Shown in pieces: positions 15,354 to 22,794 of a DNA stretch of 31,572 nucleotides. Source of the stretch: JBKDZR01 sp047971485 (lineage in GTDB: Bacteria > Pseudomonadota > Alphaproteobacteria > Rhodobacterales > Rhodobacteraceae); NCBI GenBank assembly GCA_047971485.1, contig JBKDZR010000153.1, positions 1 to 31,572 of the forward strand, read 5' to 3'. Every line of letters starts with the position of its first letter. Within the stretch, counting starts at the first letter, position 1. The notes beneath the pieces are model-generated. The model had not been told where the DNA came from. It saw only the letters and a program-made list of their open reading frames with translations, and made no database searches. The translations under genes were made by a program, and so were the position numbers.

Positions 15354-15839
15354 ATGCGCAGCTTCAAACCCGGTCCGGACAGTCTGCGCGGCCTGCGCGA
15401 CGCCCTTGGCCGCTATGCCACGGGGGTCACCGTGGTCACCGCCCCCGGTCCCGTCGGCATCACCGCCAACAGCTTTGCCAGCGTTTCCCTGGACCCGCCG
15501 CTGGTCCTGTGGGCCGTCGACAAGACATCGGACCGGCAAGCGGCATTCCGCACCGAACGGCACAGCGCAATCCATGTGCTGCGCGCAGATCAGGCCGCGC
15601 TGGCCCGGTCCTTCGCCCGGGACGGGCACGCCTTCGAGGGGCTGGACTGGCATCTCGACCGCAAGGGGGTGCCGATCATCGAACCCTGCCTTGCACGGTT
15701 CGAATGCGCCCTGGTCGCCGATCACGATGCCGGTGATCACCACATCCTGATCTCGGCAGTCGAACAGGTCACCGTGCATGACGGTCAACCACTGATTTTC
15801 CATGCGGGCCGGTTCGGGACATTCCAGACCGCCGGCTGA
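15354..15839 (+). CDS. flavin reductase-like FMN-binding protein
   Basis: This 161-residue protein of the flavin reductase-like (DIM6/NTAB) family has a split-barrel flavin-binding fold. GRYATGVTVVTA (about 19-30), GITANSFASVSLDPPLVLWA (about 35-54) and the final HAGRFGTF are family hallmarks. Such proteins supply reduced flavin to monooxygenases or act alone as NAD(P)H:flavin reductases; no partner oxygenase is nearby. ATG 15354 has GGAGG seven bases before it, and GTG 15351 is an alternative. It precedes acs by 161 bases on the same strand, and the upstream 247 bases show no clear promoter. The substrate is unknown. Confidence 0.88.
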   Translation: MRSFKPGPDSLRGLRDALGRYATGVTVVTAPGPVGITANSFASVSLDPPLVLWAVDKTSDRQAAFRTERHSAIHVLRADQAALARSFARDGHAFEGLDWHLDRKGVPIIEPCLARFECALVADHDAGDHHILISAVEQVTVHDGQPLIFHAGRFGTFQTAG

Positions 15840-15857
15840 GTTTCGCGGCACGGTGAA

Positions 15858-15887
15858 TTGACTTCGCGCCCCCGAGCGGACCAAATA
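15858..15887 (+). promoter_or_regulatory. candidate acs promoter
   Basis: TTGACT (15858-15863) is a good -35 match. CAAATA (15882-15887), after an 18-base spacer, is a weak -10. It leaves a leader of about 105 bases before the acs ATG at 16001. A promoter of its own would let acs respond to acetate separately from the flavin reductase gene. Confidence 0.35.
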
Positions 15888-16000
15888 GACGTTCAGAAAA
15901 AGTCTTCTGGATCGAAGGCTTGTTCAGTCTGCCGCCTCCGGGATCCGGGCCAGGCCAGTCATGGCCGACCGAGGACGGCCCTGAACCCGGGAGGAAGAGA

Positions 16001-17959
16001 ATGACACAACACCCCCAAACGCCCGCCGGCCACCCGCCCTCAGCCGCGTTCGTGGCCGCAGCGCGGATCGACCAGGCCGGCTATACCCGGATGTATGACG
16101 CCTCGGTCACCGACCCCGAGGGCTTCTGGCGCGAACATGGCCAGCGTCTCGACTGGATGACCCCCTATACCAAGGTCAAGAACACCGATTTCACGCCTGG
16201 GCAAATCTCGATCAAGTGGTTCGAGGACGGCACGCTGAATGCCTGTTACAACTGTGTCGACCGGCACCTGAACAGCCGGGGCGATCAGACCGCGATCCTC
16301 TGGGAACCCGACGATCCGGCCACGCCCGCCCAGCACATCACCTATCGCCAGCTGCATGCCGAGGTTTGCCGCATGGCCAATGTCCTGACCGGCCTGGGCG
16401 TGCGCAAGGGTGACCGTGTAGTGCTTTACCTGCCGATGATCCCCGAGTCCGCCTACGCGATGCTGGCCTGCGCGCGCATTGGGGCGATTCATTCCGTGGT
16501 CTTCGCCGGGTTCTCTCCCGATGCGCTGGCCGCACGGATCAACGGCGCCGGGGCCAAGGTGGTGATCACCGCCGATCACGCCCCACGCGGCGGCAAAACC
16601 ACGCCGCTGAAAACCAACTGCGATCTGGCCCTGCGCCACGTGGCCCACGACTGCAAGCTTTTGGTGGTCAAGCGGACCGGGGGCCAAACCACCTGGATCG
16701 ACGACCGCGATTTCGACTATGGCACCCTGCGCGCAGACGCCGCCGACACAGCGCCCTGTGCCGAAATGGGCGCCGAGGATCCGCTGTTCATTCTCTACAC
16801 CTCGGGCTCGACAGGCCAACCGAAGGGCGTGGTCCACACTACCGGCGGTTATCTGCTCTATGCCGCGATGACCCATGAATACGTCTTCGATTATCACGAC
16901 GGGGATATCTACTGGTGTTCCGCCGATGTCGGCTGGGTCACCGGGCACAGCTATATCGTCTATGGACCGCTGGCCAATGGCGCCACGACGCTTATCTTCG
17001 AAGGGGTTCCAACCTGGCCCGATGCCAGCCGCTTCTGGCAGATCTGCGACAAGCACAAGGTGACCCAGTTCTACACCGCCCCCACCGCGATCCGCGCCCT
17101 GATGGGCAAAGGGCCGGAATGGGTGGAAAAGAACGATCTCTCAAGCCTGAAAGTCCTGGGCACGGTGGGCGAACCGATCAACCCCGAGGCCTGGGCCTGG
17201 TACGACACCCATGTCGGCAAGGGCCGCTGTCCCATTGTCGACACATGGTGGCAAACCGAAACCGGCGGACACATGATCACGCCGCTGCCAGGGGCACATG
17301 CCCCGAAACCCGGCTCGGCAATGCAGCCCTTCTTTGGCGTGCAACCCGTGATACTGGATCCACAGACCGGGCACGAAATCCACGACATACCCAGCGAAGG
17401 GGTCCTGTGTCTCAAGGACAGTTGGCCGGGGCAGATGCGAACCATCTTCGGCGACCATGACCGCTTTGAGAAAACCTATTTTTCGGACTTCAAGGGCTAC
17501 TATTTCTCCGGGGATGGCTGCCGCCGCGATGCCGACGGTGATTTCTGGATCACCGGTCGGGTCGACGATGTCATCAACGTATCCGGCCACCGGATGGGCA
17601 CGGCCGAGATCGAAAGCGCGCTGGTCGCCCATCCCCAGGTCGCCGAGGCCGCGGTGGTCGGCTATCCCCATGACCTCAAGGGCCAGGGGATCTATTGCTA
17701 TGTCACGCTGATGAATGGCGTCGCGCCCAGCGAAGATCTCCATGCGGCCTTGCGCGCCTGGGTGCGCAGCGAAATCGGCCCCATTGCCACACCGGACGTG
17801 ATCCAATGGGCCCCGGGCCTGCCGAAAACCCGGTCCGGCAAGATCATGCGGCGCATCCTGCGCAAGATCGCCGAGGGCGATTTCAGCACACTTGGCGATA
17901 CATCAACCCTGGCCGAACCGGCCGTCGTCGATGACCTGATCGCCAACCGGGTGCACTGA
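16001..17959 (+). CDS. acs: acetyl-CoA synthetase (acetate-CoA ligase)
   Basis: Acs activates acetate with ATP and CoA through acetyl-AMP. The 652 residues and domain order match AMP-forming acetyl-CoA synthetase. The N-terminal part includes WFEDGTLNACYNCVDRHL. The ATP loop is YTSGSTGQPKGV, starting at Y266. TWWQTETGGHM contributes to the substrate pocket. The hinge region is YYFSGDGCRRDADGDFWITG, and PKTRSGKIMRRILRK carries the acetylatable lysine K614. The ATG at 16001 is chosen for GGAGGAAG just upstream; the frame extends 27 codons further but without family residues. The neighbouring permease and ATPase genes converge on it. In bacteria that use acetate it works with the C4 condensation steps encoded here by phaA. 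Confidence 0.97.
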   Translation: MTQHPQTPAGHPPSAAFVAAARIDQAGYTRMYDASVTDPEGFWREHGQRLDWMTPYTKVKNTDFTPGQISIKWFEDGTLNACYNCVDRHLNSRGDQTAILWEPDDPATPAQHITYRQLHAEVCRMANVLTGLGVRKGDRVVLYLPMIPESAYAMLACARIGAIHSVVFAGFSPDALAARINGAGAKVVITADHAPRGGKTTPLKTNCDLALRHVAHDCKLLVVKRTGGQTTWIDDRDFDYGTLRADAADTAPCAEMGAEDPLFILYTSGSTGQPKGVVHTTGGYLLYAAMTHEYVFDYHDGDIYWCSADVGWVTGHSYIVYGPLANGATTLIFEGVPTWPDASRFWQICDKHKVTQFYTAPTAIRALMGKGPEWVEKNDLSSLKVLGTVGEPINPEAWAWYDTHVGKGRCPIVDTWWQTETGGHMITPLPGAHAPKPGSAMQPFFGVQPVILDPQTGHEIHDIPSEGVLCLKDSWPGQMRTIFGDHDRFEKTYFSDFKGYYFSGDGCRRDADGDFWITGRVDDVINVSGHRMGTAEIESALVAHPQVAEAAVVGYPHDLKGQGIYCYVTLMNGVAPSEDLHAALRAWVRSEIGPIATPDVIQWAPGLPKTRSGKIMRRILRKIAEGDFSTLGDTSTLAEPAVVDDLIANRVH

Positions 17960-17965
17960 TCCCCA

Positions 17966-18000
17966 GGCGGGCCGGTGGGAAAAGATCCGACTGGTCCGCC
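17966..18000. terminator. hairpin shared by convergent acs and permease genes
   Basis: GGCGGGCCGGT (17966-17976) and ACTGGTCCGCC (17990-18000) form an 11-bp stem with two G-T wobbles and a 13-base loop, in the 66-base gap between convergent stop codons. It has no T run. It is a plausible bidirectional 3' end. Confidence 0.4.
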
Positions 18001-18025
18001 GTCAAGGCCCCAGGACACACGTCGC

Positions 18026-18961
18026 CTAGTCCGCCAGCGCCCCCTTCGGGGACCCGCTGCGCGCCACCGGCAGGACGCCCCCGGGCCACCACACCAAAAG
18101 CAGGACGGCCAGTGTCGGACCGGCGCAGGATGCCAAAGGAAACGGCAATTGGCTGGCATAGCCTTGGGCCAGCCCGACGACCAGTGCCCCCCAAAGGGCC
18201 CCCCGCACGGATCCAAGCCCACCCAAAAGAACCGCGGCCAAGACCAGCGCCGGCAGTTGCGCCCCGGCAGCCAGACCCATCGGTACCATGACCATGGCGA
18301 AGGACAGGCCCCCCAGCCAGATCAAGCCTATTCCGCCCAGCATCGCCCACAGGAAAACGCCCCACGGCGCATGACCCAAGGCTGCCGCCAACTCAGCATT
18401 CTGAATCGCCGCACGCAGGATCAGCCCGGGGCGCGTTTTGTGCAGTCCCAGAAGGGCCAGCCCCAAGACCGCACCACCACCAAGGGCCACCACTCCAACC
18501 ATCGGATCGCGGCGGATGACCGGCAGTTCCGCCACGCCCAGGGCCATGCCGGCAGCAGCGCCGATCCCGGCTAGGAAAACCACCCCGGCGGGCCCTGACA
18601 CGCGCCGTCCCGCACCCCCCCGCGCTGCGGCCAGCACCCCGGCCAGCCCCAGCGCCAGAAGCCCCCCGGCGATCCCCACGGCCCAGACGGCGAGGACCAC
18701 CGCGCCAGGGGCACCGGCCATCGGCACGACGAGCGGCACACACAAACCGGCAACCGCCAAAACGGCGATCACAGCCCCACGCCCGGGCGTAATCAGCCGC
18801 CGCAATCCGAAAATCAGCGTAACGCCCGCCGCCATAAGGGCAACTGCGGCGGCCAGGCCGATCCCGCCCATGGTCAGCCCCGGCCAGCTTGCCGCCCCAA
18901 GCCCCGCATAGGACACCGCCATCACAGCGAAAATCGTCAGGACAGGCACAAACCAGATCAC
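18026..18961 (-). CDS. LivH/LivM-like ABC transporter permease
   Basis: This very hydrophobic 311-residue protein has roughly eight to ten membrane helices. RAAIQNAELAAALGHAPWG (about 202-220) resembles the cytoplasmic coupling loop of branched-chain amino acid type permeases, and VLLGGLGSVRGALWGALVVG (about 261-280) matches the GGLGS-x-xGA-xxG signature of the same family. The start is GTG at 18961, overlapping the TGA of the upstream ATPase gene (GTGA), so translation is coupled. A normal system has two such permeases, two ATPases and a periplasmic binding protein; here there is one permease, one degenerate ATPase and no binding protein. The substrate is unknown. It converges on acs. Confidence 0.75.
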   Translation of the reverse strand: MIWFVPVLTIFAVMAVSYAGLGAASWPGLTMGGIGLAAAVALMAAGVTLIFGLRRLITPGRGAVIAVLAVAGLCVPLVVPMAGAPGAVVLAVWAVGIAGGLLALGLAGVLAAARGGAGRRVSGPAGVVFLAGIGAAAGMALGVAELPVIRRDPMVGVVALGGGAVLGLALLGLHKTRPGLILRAAIQNAELAAALGHAPWGVFLWAMLGGIGLIWLGGLSFAMVMVPMGLAAGAQLPALVLAAVLLGGLGSVRGALWGALVVGLAQGYASQLPFPLASCAGPTLAVLLLVWWPGGVLPVARSGSPKGALAD

Positions 18962-20214
18962 GGCGCGCCCCCTGGCGGCGGGCTATCGGATGGCAGATCA
19001 GCGATCCGGCCCTTCCAAACCGCCCGCCCACCATCCAGAACCACGGCATTTTCAGCCAGGGTCCGGGCGAGGCCCCGATCCCCCGTGGCGATCAGCAAGG
19101 TCGCGCCCTGATCCTTGAGATCGCGCAGGGCCCCGGACAGCGCGGCCGCAACCGGCGCCGCATACCCGTCGGTCGGCGTATCAATCAGATAAATCCGCCG
19201 CTGATCCACCATGGCCCGGGCCAGAACCAGCATCTGGCCCTGTGCCCCGGTCAGCCGACGAGCCCGCACTGTCCAGATTTCCTGCAAGGCGGGAAAACGT
19301 GTCAGAATCCAATCCAGCCGATCCCGCGCCGGACGCCCCTCAATCACCCCAAGGGCGATATTCTCGGCCACCGTCAGATCCATGAACAGCCCCGCTTCTG
19401 CCGGGACATAGCCTACCCCCTGCCGCGCAACCCGCATTGGCGGCCATCCCGTGATGTCCTGTCCGCCCAGAAAAAGCCGGCCGGCACGGGCACGGCACAG
19501 CCCCATGATCACCCGCAAGACGGTGGTCTGACCGCCCCCCCCGGGTCCCAGCACGGCCGTCACCTCGCCCAAAGGCACCTCGAAGGACAGTTGCCGCAAG
19601 GCCGGCCCATCGGAGCCGTCGGTCACGAGGCCCTCCACACTCAGCAAGGCCGGGCCGAACGCAGGGCGCGGATTCGGCGGGACGTTGACAACCCGGGCCG
19701 GCGGAGGCAGCGCCCCCTCGCGCGCCGCCTGATCCAGGACAAGCGGTCCTTCGGCGGCCGCATCCGTGTCCGGGGTCTTGGCCGTATCCGGGGGCGCAGC
19801 CGGGCCTTTGGCAAGCGCCGCACGCAGCCGCCGATCCCGGGTCTCCGCTGTGGCAAGCACCGATGCCTCGGGCCCGGTCGAAGCCGGCATTCCGGGCCGC
19901 GGCGCCGGCGTTTGATCCGGCTGAACTGGCGCTGATTTGGTTGGTCCCAGCGTCATTGGAACGGGCTTGGTCAAGGACGGTTTAGGCGCGGCTGGCTTGG
20001 GTGGGCGTGGCGTAGCAGGCGCCGTCTGGACAGAATCAGAGCGGTCTGGATCCGAGCAGTCCGGGGCCGCTGGTCGTGGCGAACCCATGGCGCGCCCCGG
20101 ACCGGGTTGTTCCTTGGCCCCATTTGCAGATTGCGCGCGGCGCGCAGCCGCCATGGCTGCCGCAAGACGATCCACACGCAGCCCGGAAAATCCGCTCTTT
20201 TCCTGGTCAGACAC
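18958..20214 (-). CDS. ABC-type ATPase of the LivF group with degenerate catalytic motifs and a long N-terminal extension
   Basis: The 418 residues split into a Pro/Ala-rich, probably disordered N-terminal part (about 1-185) and a LivF-like nucleotide-binding domain (about 188-405). Normally conserved catalytic positions are altered. Walker A reads GPGGGGQTT (223-231), with Gln229 where Lys is expected. The signature is LTGAQ (321-325) instead of LSGGQ. Walker B is IYLIDTP, keeping D345 but with T346 in place of the catalytic Glu. The switch region reads LLIATGDRG. It probably binds or hydrolyses ATP poorly. The frame is intact and coupled to the permease gene. The start is taken as GTG 20214 without a clear ribosome site; a four-codon ATG frame at 20218-20207 overlaps it. 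A downstream ATG (residue 21) is an alternative. Confidence 0.75.
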   Translation of the reverse strand: MSDQEKSGFSGLRVDRLAAAMAAARRAQSANGAKEQPGPGRAMGSPRPAAPDCSDPDRSDSVQTAPATPRPPKPAAPKPSLTKPVPMTLGPTKSAPVQPDQTPAPRPGMPASTGPEASVLATAETRDRRLRAALAKGPAAPPDTAKTPDTDAAAEGPLVLDQAAREGALPPPARVVNVPPNPRPAFGPALLSVEGLVTDGSDGPALRQLSFEVPLGEVTAVLGPGGGGQTTVLRVIMGLCRARAGRLFLGGQDITGWPPMRVARQGVGYVPAEAGLFMDLTVAENIALGVIEGRPARDRLDWILTRFPALQEIWTVRARRLTGAQGQMLVLARAMVDQRRIYLIDTPTDGYAAPVAAALSGALRDLKDQGATLLIATGDRGLARTLAENAVVLDGGRAVWKGRIADLPSDSPPPGGAP

Positions 20215-20275
20215 CCATCGGATCCCGTTCGCCCATTTTCGTCCTCCGGGTCTATCCCGGAAATTCGGCCAAGAG

Positions 20276-20309
20276 GTTAATATCCTGCCGAACTTTCCAG
20301 GATTTTAAC
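20276..20309. promoter_or_regulatory. AT-rich inverted repeat, possible operator
   Basis: GTTAATATCCT (20276-20286) and AGGATTTTAAC (20299-20309) are inverted repeats over 11 bp with a single mismatch and a 12-base spacer. The low GC content stands out from the surroundings. The position between divergent ATPase and metY genes suits a regulator site, though a terminator-like hairpin is possible. Confidence 0.45.
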
Positions 20310-20368
20310 ACAATTTTCCGTGCCTAGCGACGGTTTCCCCGCGTCGTTGCCCAGGTACCGCCCATCGC

Positions 20369-20478
20369 CTTGGGGCTTGTTGCCCATGTCCCCCATGCCC
20401 TAAGCAGAGAAGCGCGGCCTCACCCACGAGATCCCGCTTAGGTTTATCTGTTCTTGCAGGGTTTTGATTCGAGAACCC
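20369..20478 (+). promoter_or_regulatory. possible structured 5' leader of metY
   Basis: Three hairpins occur in series. CTTGGGGC/GCCCTAAG pairs 20369-20376 with 20397-20404. AAGCG/CGCTT pairs 20410-20414 with 20435-20439 and adds two G-C pairs past a bulge. GGGTTTT/AGAACCC pairs 20459-20465 with 20472-20478. The last ends 58 bases before the start codon. Whether this is a regulatory RNA is unproven. Confidence 0.3.
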
Positions 20479-20536
20479 GGATCCCCTTTCGGACCCCAGC
20501 TTGGACAAAACGCAACATGAAAACGGGAGGACCCCC

Positions 20537-21829
20537 ATGTCGGACACAACCGAACTTGGTTTCGACACCTTGCAGATCCACGCCGGCGCCGCGCCCGATC
20601 CGGCAACCGGCGCCCGCCAGGTGCCGATCTACCAGACCACCGCCTATGTCTTCCGCGATGCCGACCATGCTGCAGCCCTGTTTGACCTGCGCGAAGTCGG
20701 CTACATGTATTCGCGCCTGACCAACCCGACCATCTCGGCGCTGGCCGCACGCATTGCCGCGCTGGAAGGCGGCGCCGGGGCGGTGTGCTGTTCCTCGGGC
20801 CACGGCGCGCAGATCATGGCGCTGTTCCCCCTGATGGAGCCAGGGCGCAACATCATCGCCTCGACCCGGCTGTATGGCGGGACGATCACCCAGTTCAGCC
20901 AGACGATCAAACGGTTCGGCTGGTCGGCCAAGTTTGTCGATTTCGACGATCTGGGTGCGGTTGAAGCCGCCATCGACGAAGATACCCGCGCGATCTTTTG
21001 CGAATCCATCGCCAACCCGATCGGCTATATCGCCGATCTCGACGCGCTGGCGAAGATCGCCGACACGGCCGGTCTGCCGCTGATCGTGGACAACACGGCG
21101 GCTTCGCCCTATCTGTGCCGGCCGATTGACCATGGCGCCACGCTGGTTGTGCATTCGACCACCAAATACCTGACCGGCAACGGTACGGTCACCGGCGGGG
21201 CGATCGTCGATTCGGGCAAGTTCGACTGGTCCGCGTCGGACAAGTTCCCGTCCCTCTCGCAACCCGAACCAGCCTATCACGGCACCAGGTTCCATGAAAC
21301 GTTTGGCCCCATGGCCTTCACCTTCCATGGCATTGCCATCGGGCTGCGCGATCTTGGCATGACGATGAACCCCCAGGCCGCGCATTACACGATGCTGGGG
21401 ATCGAGACCCTCAGCCTGCGCATGCAGCGCCATGTGGAAAACGCGCTCAAGGTGGCCAGCTGGCTGGAACAGGATCCCCGGGTCGATTTCGTGACCTATG
21501 CCGGGCTGCCATCCTCGCCCTGGCATGAGCGGATGGGCCGGATCTGTCCGAAAGGGTCGGGCGGGGTGTTCACCTTTGGACTGAAGGGCGGCTACGAGGC
21601 CTGTGTGAAGCTGGTGGACAGTGTCAAACTGTTCAGCCATGTGGCCAATCTTGGCGATACCCGTTCATTGATCATTCATTCGGCATCCACCACCCATCGC
21701 CAGCTGAGCCCCGAACAACAAGAAGCCGCGGGCGCCGGGCCGAATGTCGTGCGCCTGTCCATCGGGATCGAAACCGCCGAGGACATCATCGCCGATCTGG
21801 ATCAGGCAATGGCCAAGGCCACCGCCTGA
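20537..21829 (+). CDS. metY: O-acetylhomoserine aminocarboxypropyltransferase (O-acetylhomoserine sulfhydrylase)
   Basis: This PLP enzyme of the Cys/Met metabolism family makes homocysteine directly from O-acetylhomoserine and sulfide, the direct sulfhydrylation route to methionine. The 430 residues are the normal length for MetY and longer than cystathionine synthases. The start GFDTLQIHAG, YSRLTNPT (58-65), D185 in LIVDNTAASPYLCRP and the PLP lysine K210 in HSTTKYLTGNG are diagnostic. FSHVANLGDTRSLIIHSAST near the C-terminus is typical of the MetY branch. ATG 20537 has GGGAGG six bases upstream; the frame extends 12 codons further but that segment overlaps the leader. A terminator follows. 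Confidence 0.95.
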   Translation: MSDTTELGFDTLQIHAGAAPDPATGARQVPIYQTTAYVFRDADHAAALFDLREVGYMYSRLTNPTISALAARIAALEGGAGAVCCSSGHGAQIMALFPLMEPGRNIIASTRLYGGTITQFSQTIKRFGWSAKFVDFDDLGAVEAAIDEDTRAIFCESIANPIGYIADLDALAKIADTAGLPLIVDNTAASPYLCRPIDHGATLVVHSTTKYLTGNGTVTGGAIVDSGKFDWSASDKFPSLSQPEPAYHGTRFHETFGPMAFTFHGIAIGLRDLGMTMNPQAAHYTMLGIETLSLRMQRHVENALKVASWLEQDPRVDFVTYAGLPSSPWHERMGRICPKGSGGVFTFGLKGGYEACVKLVDSVKLFSHVANLGDTRSLIIHSASTTHRQLSPEQQEAAGAGPNVVRLSIGIETAEDIIADLDQAMAKATA

Positions 21830-21861
21830 GCCACCACCGGACCACCTGCCCACAGCGTTCT

Positions 21862-21891
21862 GGGGCGGGGCCTGAAAACCAGCCCCGTCCC
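21862..21891. terminator. terminator hairpin after metY
   Basis: GGGGCGGGGC (21862-21871) and GCCCCGTCCC (21882-21891) pair over 10 bp with one G-T wobble and a ten-base loop, 32 bases after the metY stop. It lies between convergent metY and the SIMPL gene and could serve both strands. Confidence 0.6.
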
Positions 21892-21900
21892 GGCGCAGTT

Positions 21901-21928
21901 CGGGGGACTGCCGGAACAGTCACCCCCG
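21901..21928. terminator. second hairpin between metY and the SIMPL gene
   Basis: CGGGGGACTG (21901-21910) pairs with CAGTCACCCCCG (21917-21928) apart from a two-base bulge, with a six-base loop. It is 12 bases past the SIMPL stop on the minus strand and is probably its transcript end. Confidence 0.5.
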
Positions 21929-21940
21929 TCATGGCATGCC

Positions 21941-22642
21941 CTAATCGGCCAGGCCGATGACCATATCGACCCGCGCCGTCAGACTGACCTCGCCGCCCGC
22001 AATGGCAACCGGGGCGGCATCCATTGCCATGTTCCGGGCGATCATCTCGGGCACCGGTCGGCTGCCCGCCTCGGCGATGCTGATCACCTGCCCCAGCCGC
22101 ACCCCGGCCTCGTTGGCATAAAGCGCCGCCTTGGCCATGGCATCCTGGATGGCCGCCTTCTGGGCCTCTTCGAACAGCCGTTCGGGGGTCTGCATCCCCA
22201 GGCTGAGCCCCTGCAATTCATTGGCCCCCTCATCCACCAGCGCATCAATCAACCCGCCCAATGCCGCCAATTCCCGGACGCGGACCGTCAGGGTGGTCGC
22301 GGCACGGAAGCCATCGGCAATGGGCCGGCGCTGCGGATCGTTCGCGTCATAGCGAAAGACCGGTGTCAGGGACAACGCGGTGGTCTGGATGTCACGCGGT
22401 GGGATCGCCGCCTCGGACAGCGTTTCAAGCACCGGCCCCAGGGCGGCGGCCACCCCGTCCATCGCGGCCCGGGCGCTGTCTTCGTGGCGCGAGACGCCAA
22501 CCTGCAATGTAGCCATGTCCGGCGGCGCGGCAACGTCGGCCGAACCGGACACCCGAACCGCACGCAGCACATCCTGCGCCTGTCCGGCAAGGGGCAAGGC
22601 CACCGCCAGGCACATCACGGCAGCGGGCAACAGTCTGTTCAT
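21941..22642 (-). CDS. exported SIMPL-domain (DUF541) protein
   Basis: This 233-residue protein has a clear signal peptide (MNRLLPAAVMCLAVALPLAG, then QAQ-D). It is followed by one SIMPL/DUF541 domain. VSGSADVAAPPDMATLQVGV, SLTPVFRYD and the paired TTLTVRVRELAALGGLIDAL segments follow the family layout; the end, VSLTARVDMVIGL, is its usual last strand. Proteins of this family are periplasmic or surface proteins of poorly known role, in some bacteria linked to oxidative stress. ATG 22642 has AGGAG six bases before it; the frame continues to 22696 but that part does not look like protein. It is divergent from the PilP-like gene. Confidence 0.88.
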   Translation of the reverse strand: MNRLLPAAVMCLAVALPLAGQAQDVLRAVRVSGSADVAAPPDMATLQVGVSRHEDSARAAMDGVAAALGPVLETLSEAAIPPRDIQTTALSLTPVFRYDANDPQRRPIADGFRAATTLTVRVRELAALGGLIDALVDEGANELQGLSLGMQTPERLFEEAQKAAIQDAMAKAALYANEAGVRLGQVISIAEAGSRPVPEMIARNMAMDAAPVAIAGGEVSLTARVDMVIGLAD

Positions 22643-22730
22643 CGTCAACTCCTGTCTTAGCCGAACCTGTCTTTCCCAAAAAGCACAGGGGATCACCTGC
22701 GGCGGCCCTGTCGTTCGGATGAAATTCGGC

Positions 22731-22736
22731 TATACT
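22731..22736 (+). promoter_or_regulatory. candidate -10 element for the PilP-like gene
   Basis: TATACT at 22731-22736 is a close match to the sigma-70 -10 consensus, 58 bases before the ATG at 22795. The 17-base upstream hexamer (CTGTCG) is a poor -35. It lies in the 152-base gap between divergent genes. Confidence 0.35.
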
Positions 22737-22794
22737 CGGGGCAACAGGCAAGACGAAATAACAATCCGGTGCAGACGCGGGCAGCAACGCGAAA

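Larger units (their letters stand above)
20215..20536. other. 322-base divergent region upstream of metY, rich in inverted repeats
   Basis: I find no gene here. It contains an AT-rich 11-bp inverted repeat (20276-20309), a small hairpin CGACG/CGTCG (20328-20346) and three successive potential RNA hairpins (20369-20404, 20410-20439, 20459-20478) leading into the metY ribosome site. I looked for a SAM-II riboswitch, common ahead of methionine genes in Alphaproteobacteria, and could not match its conserved core. I also could not assign a convincing promoter on either strand. Confidence 0.6.

Noticed and set aside
18026..20214. A complete branched-chain amino acid transporter
   Set aside because: Only one permease and one ATPase with lost catalytic residues are present; no binding protein or second ATPase or permease is adjacent.
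20369..20536. SAM-II riboswitch ahead of metY
   Set aside because: The conserved core sequence and pseudoknot layout could not be matched by eye; only generic hairpins are supported.
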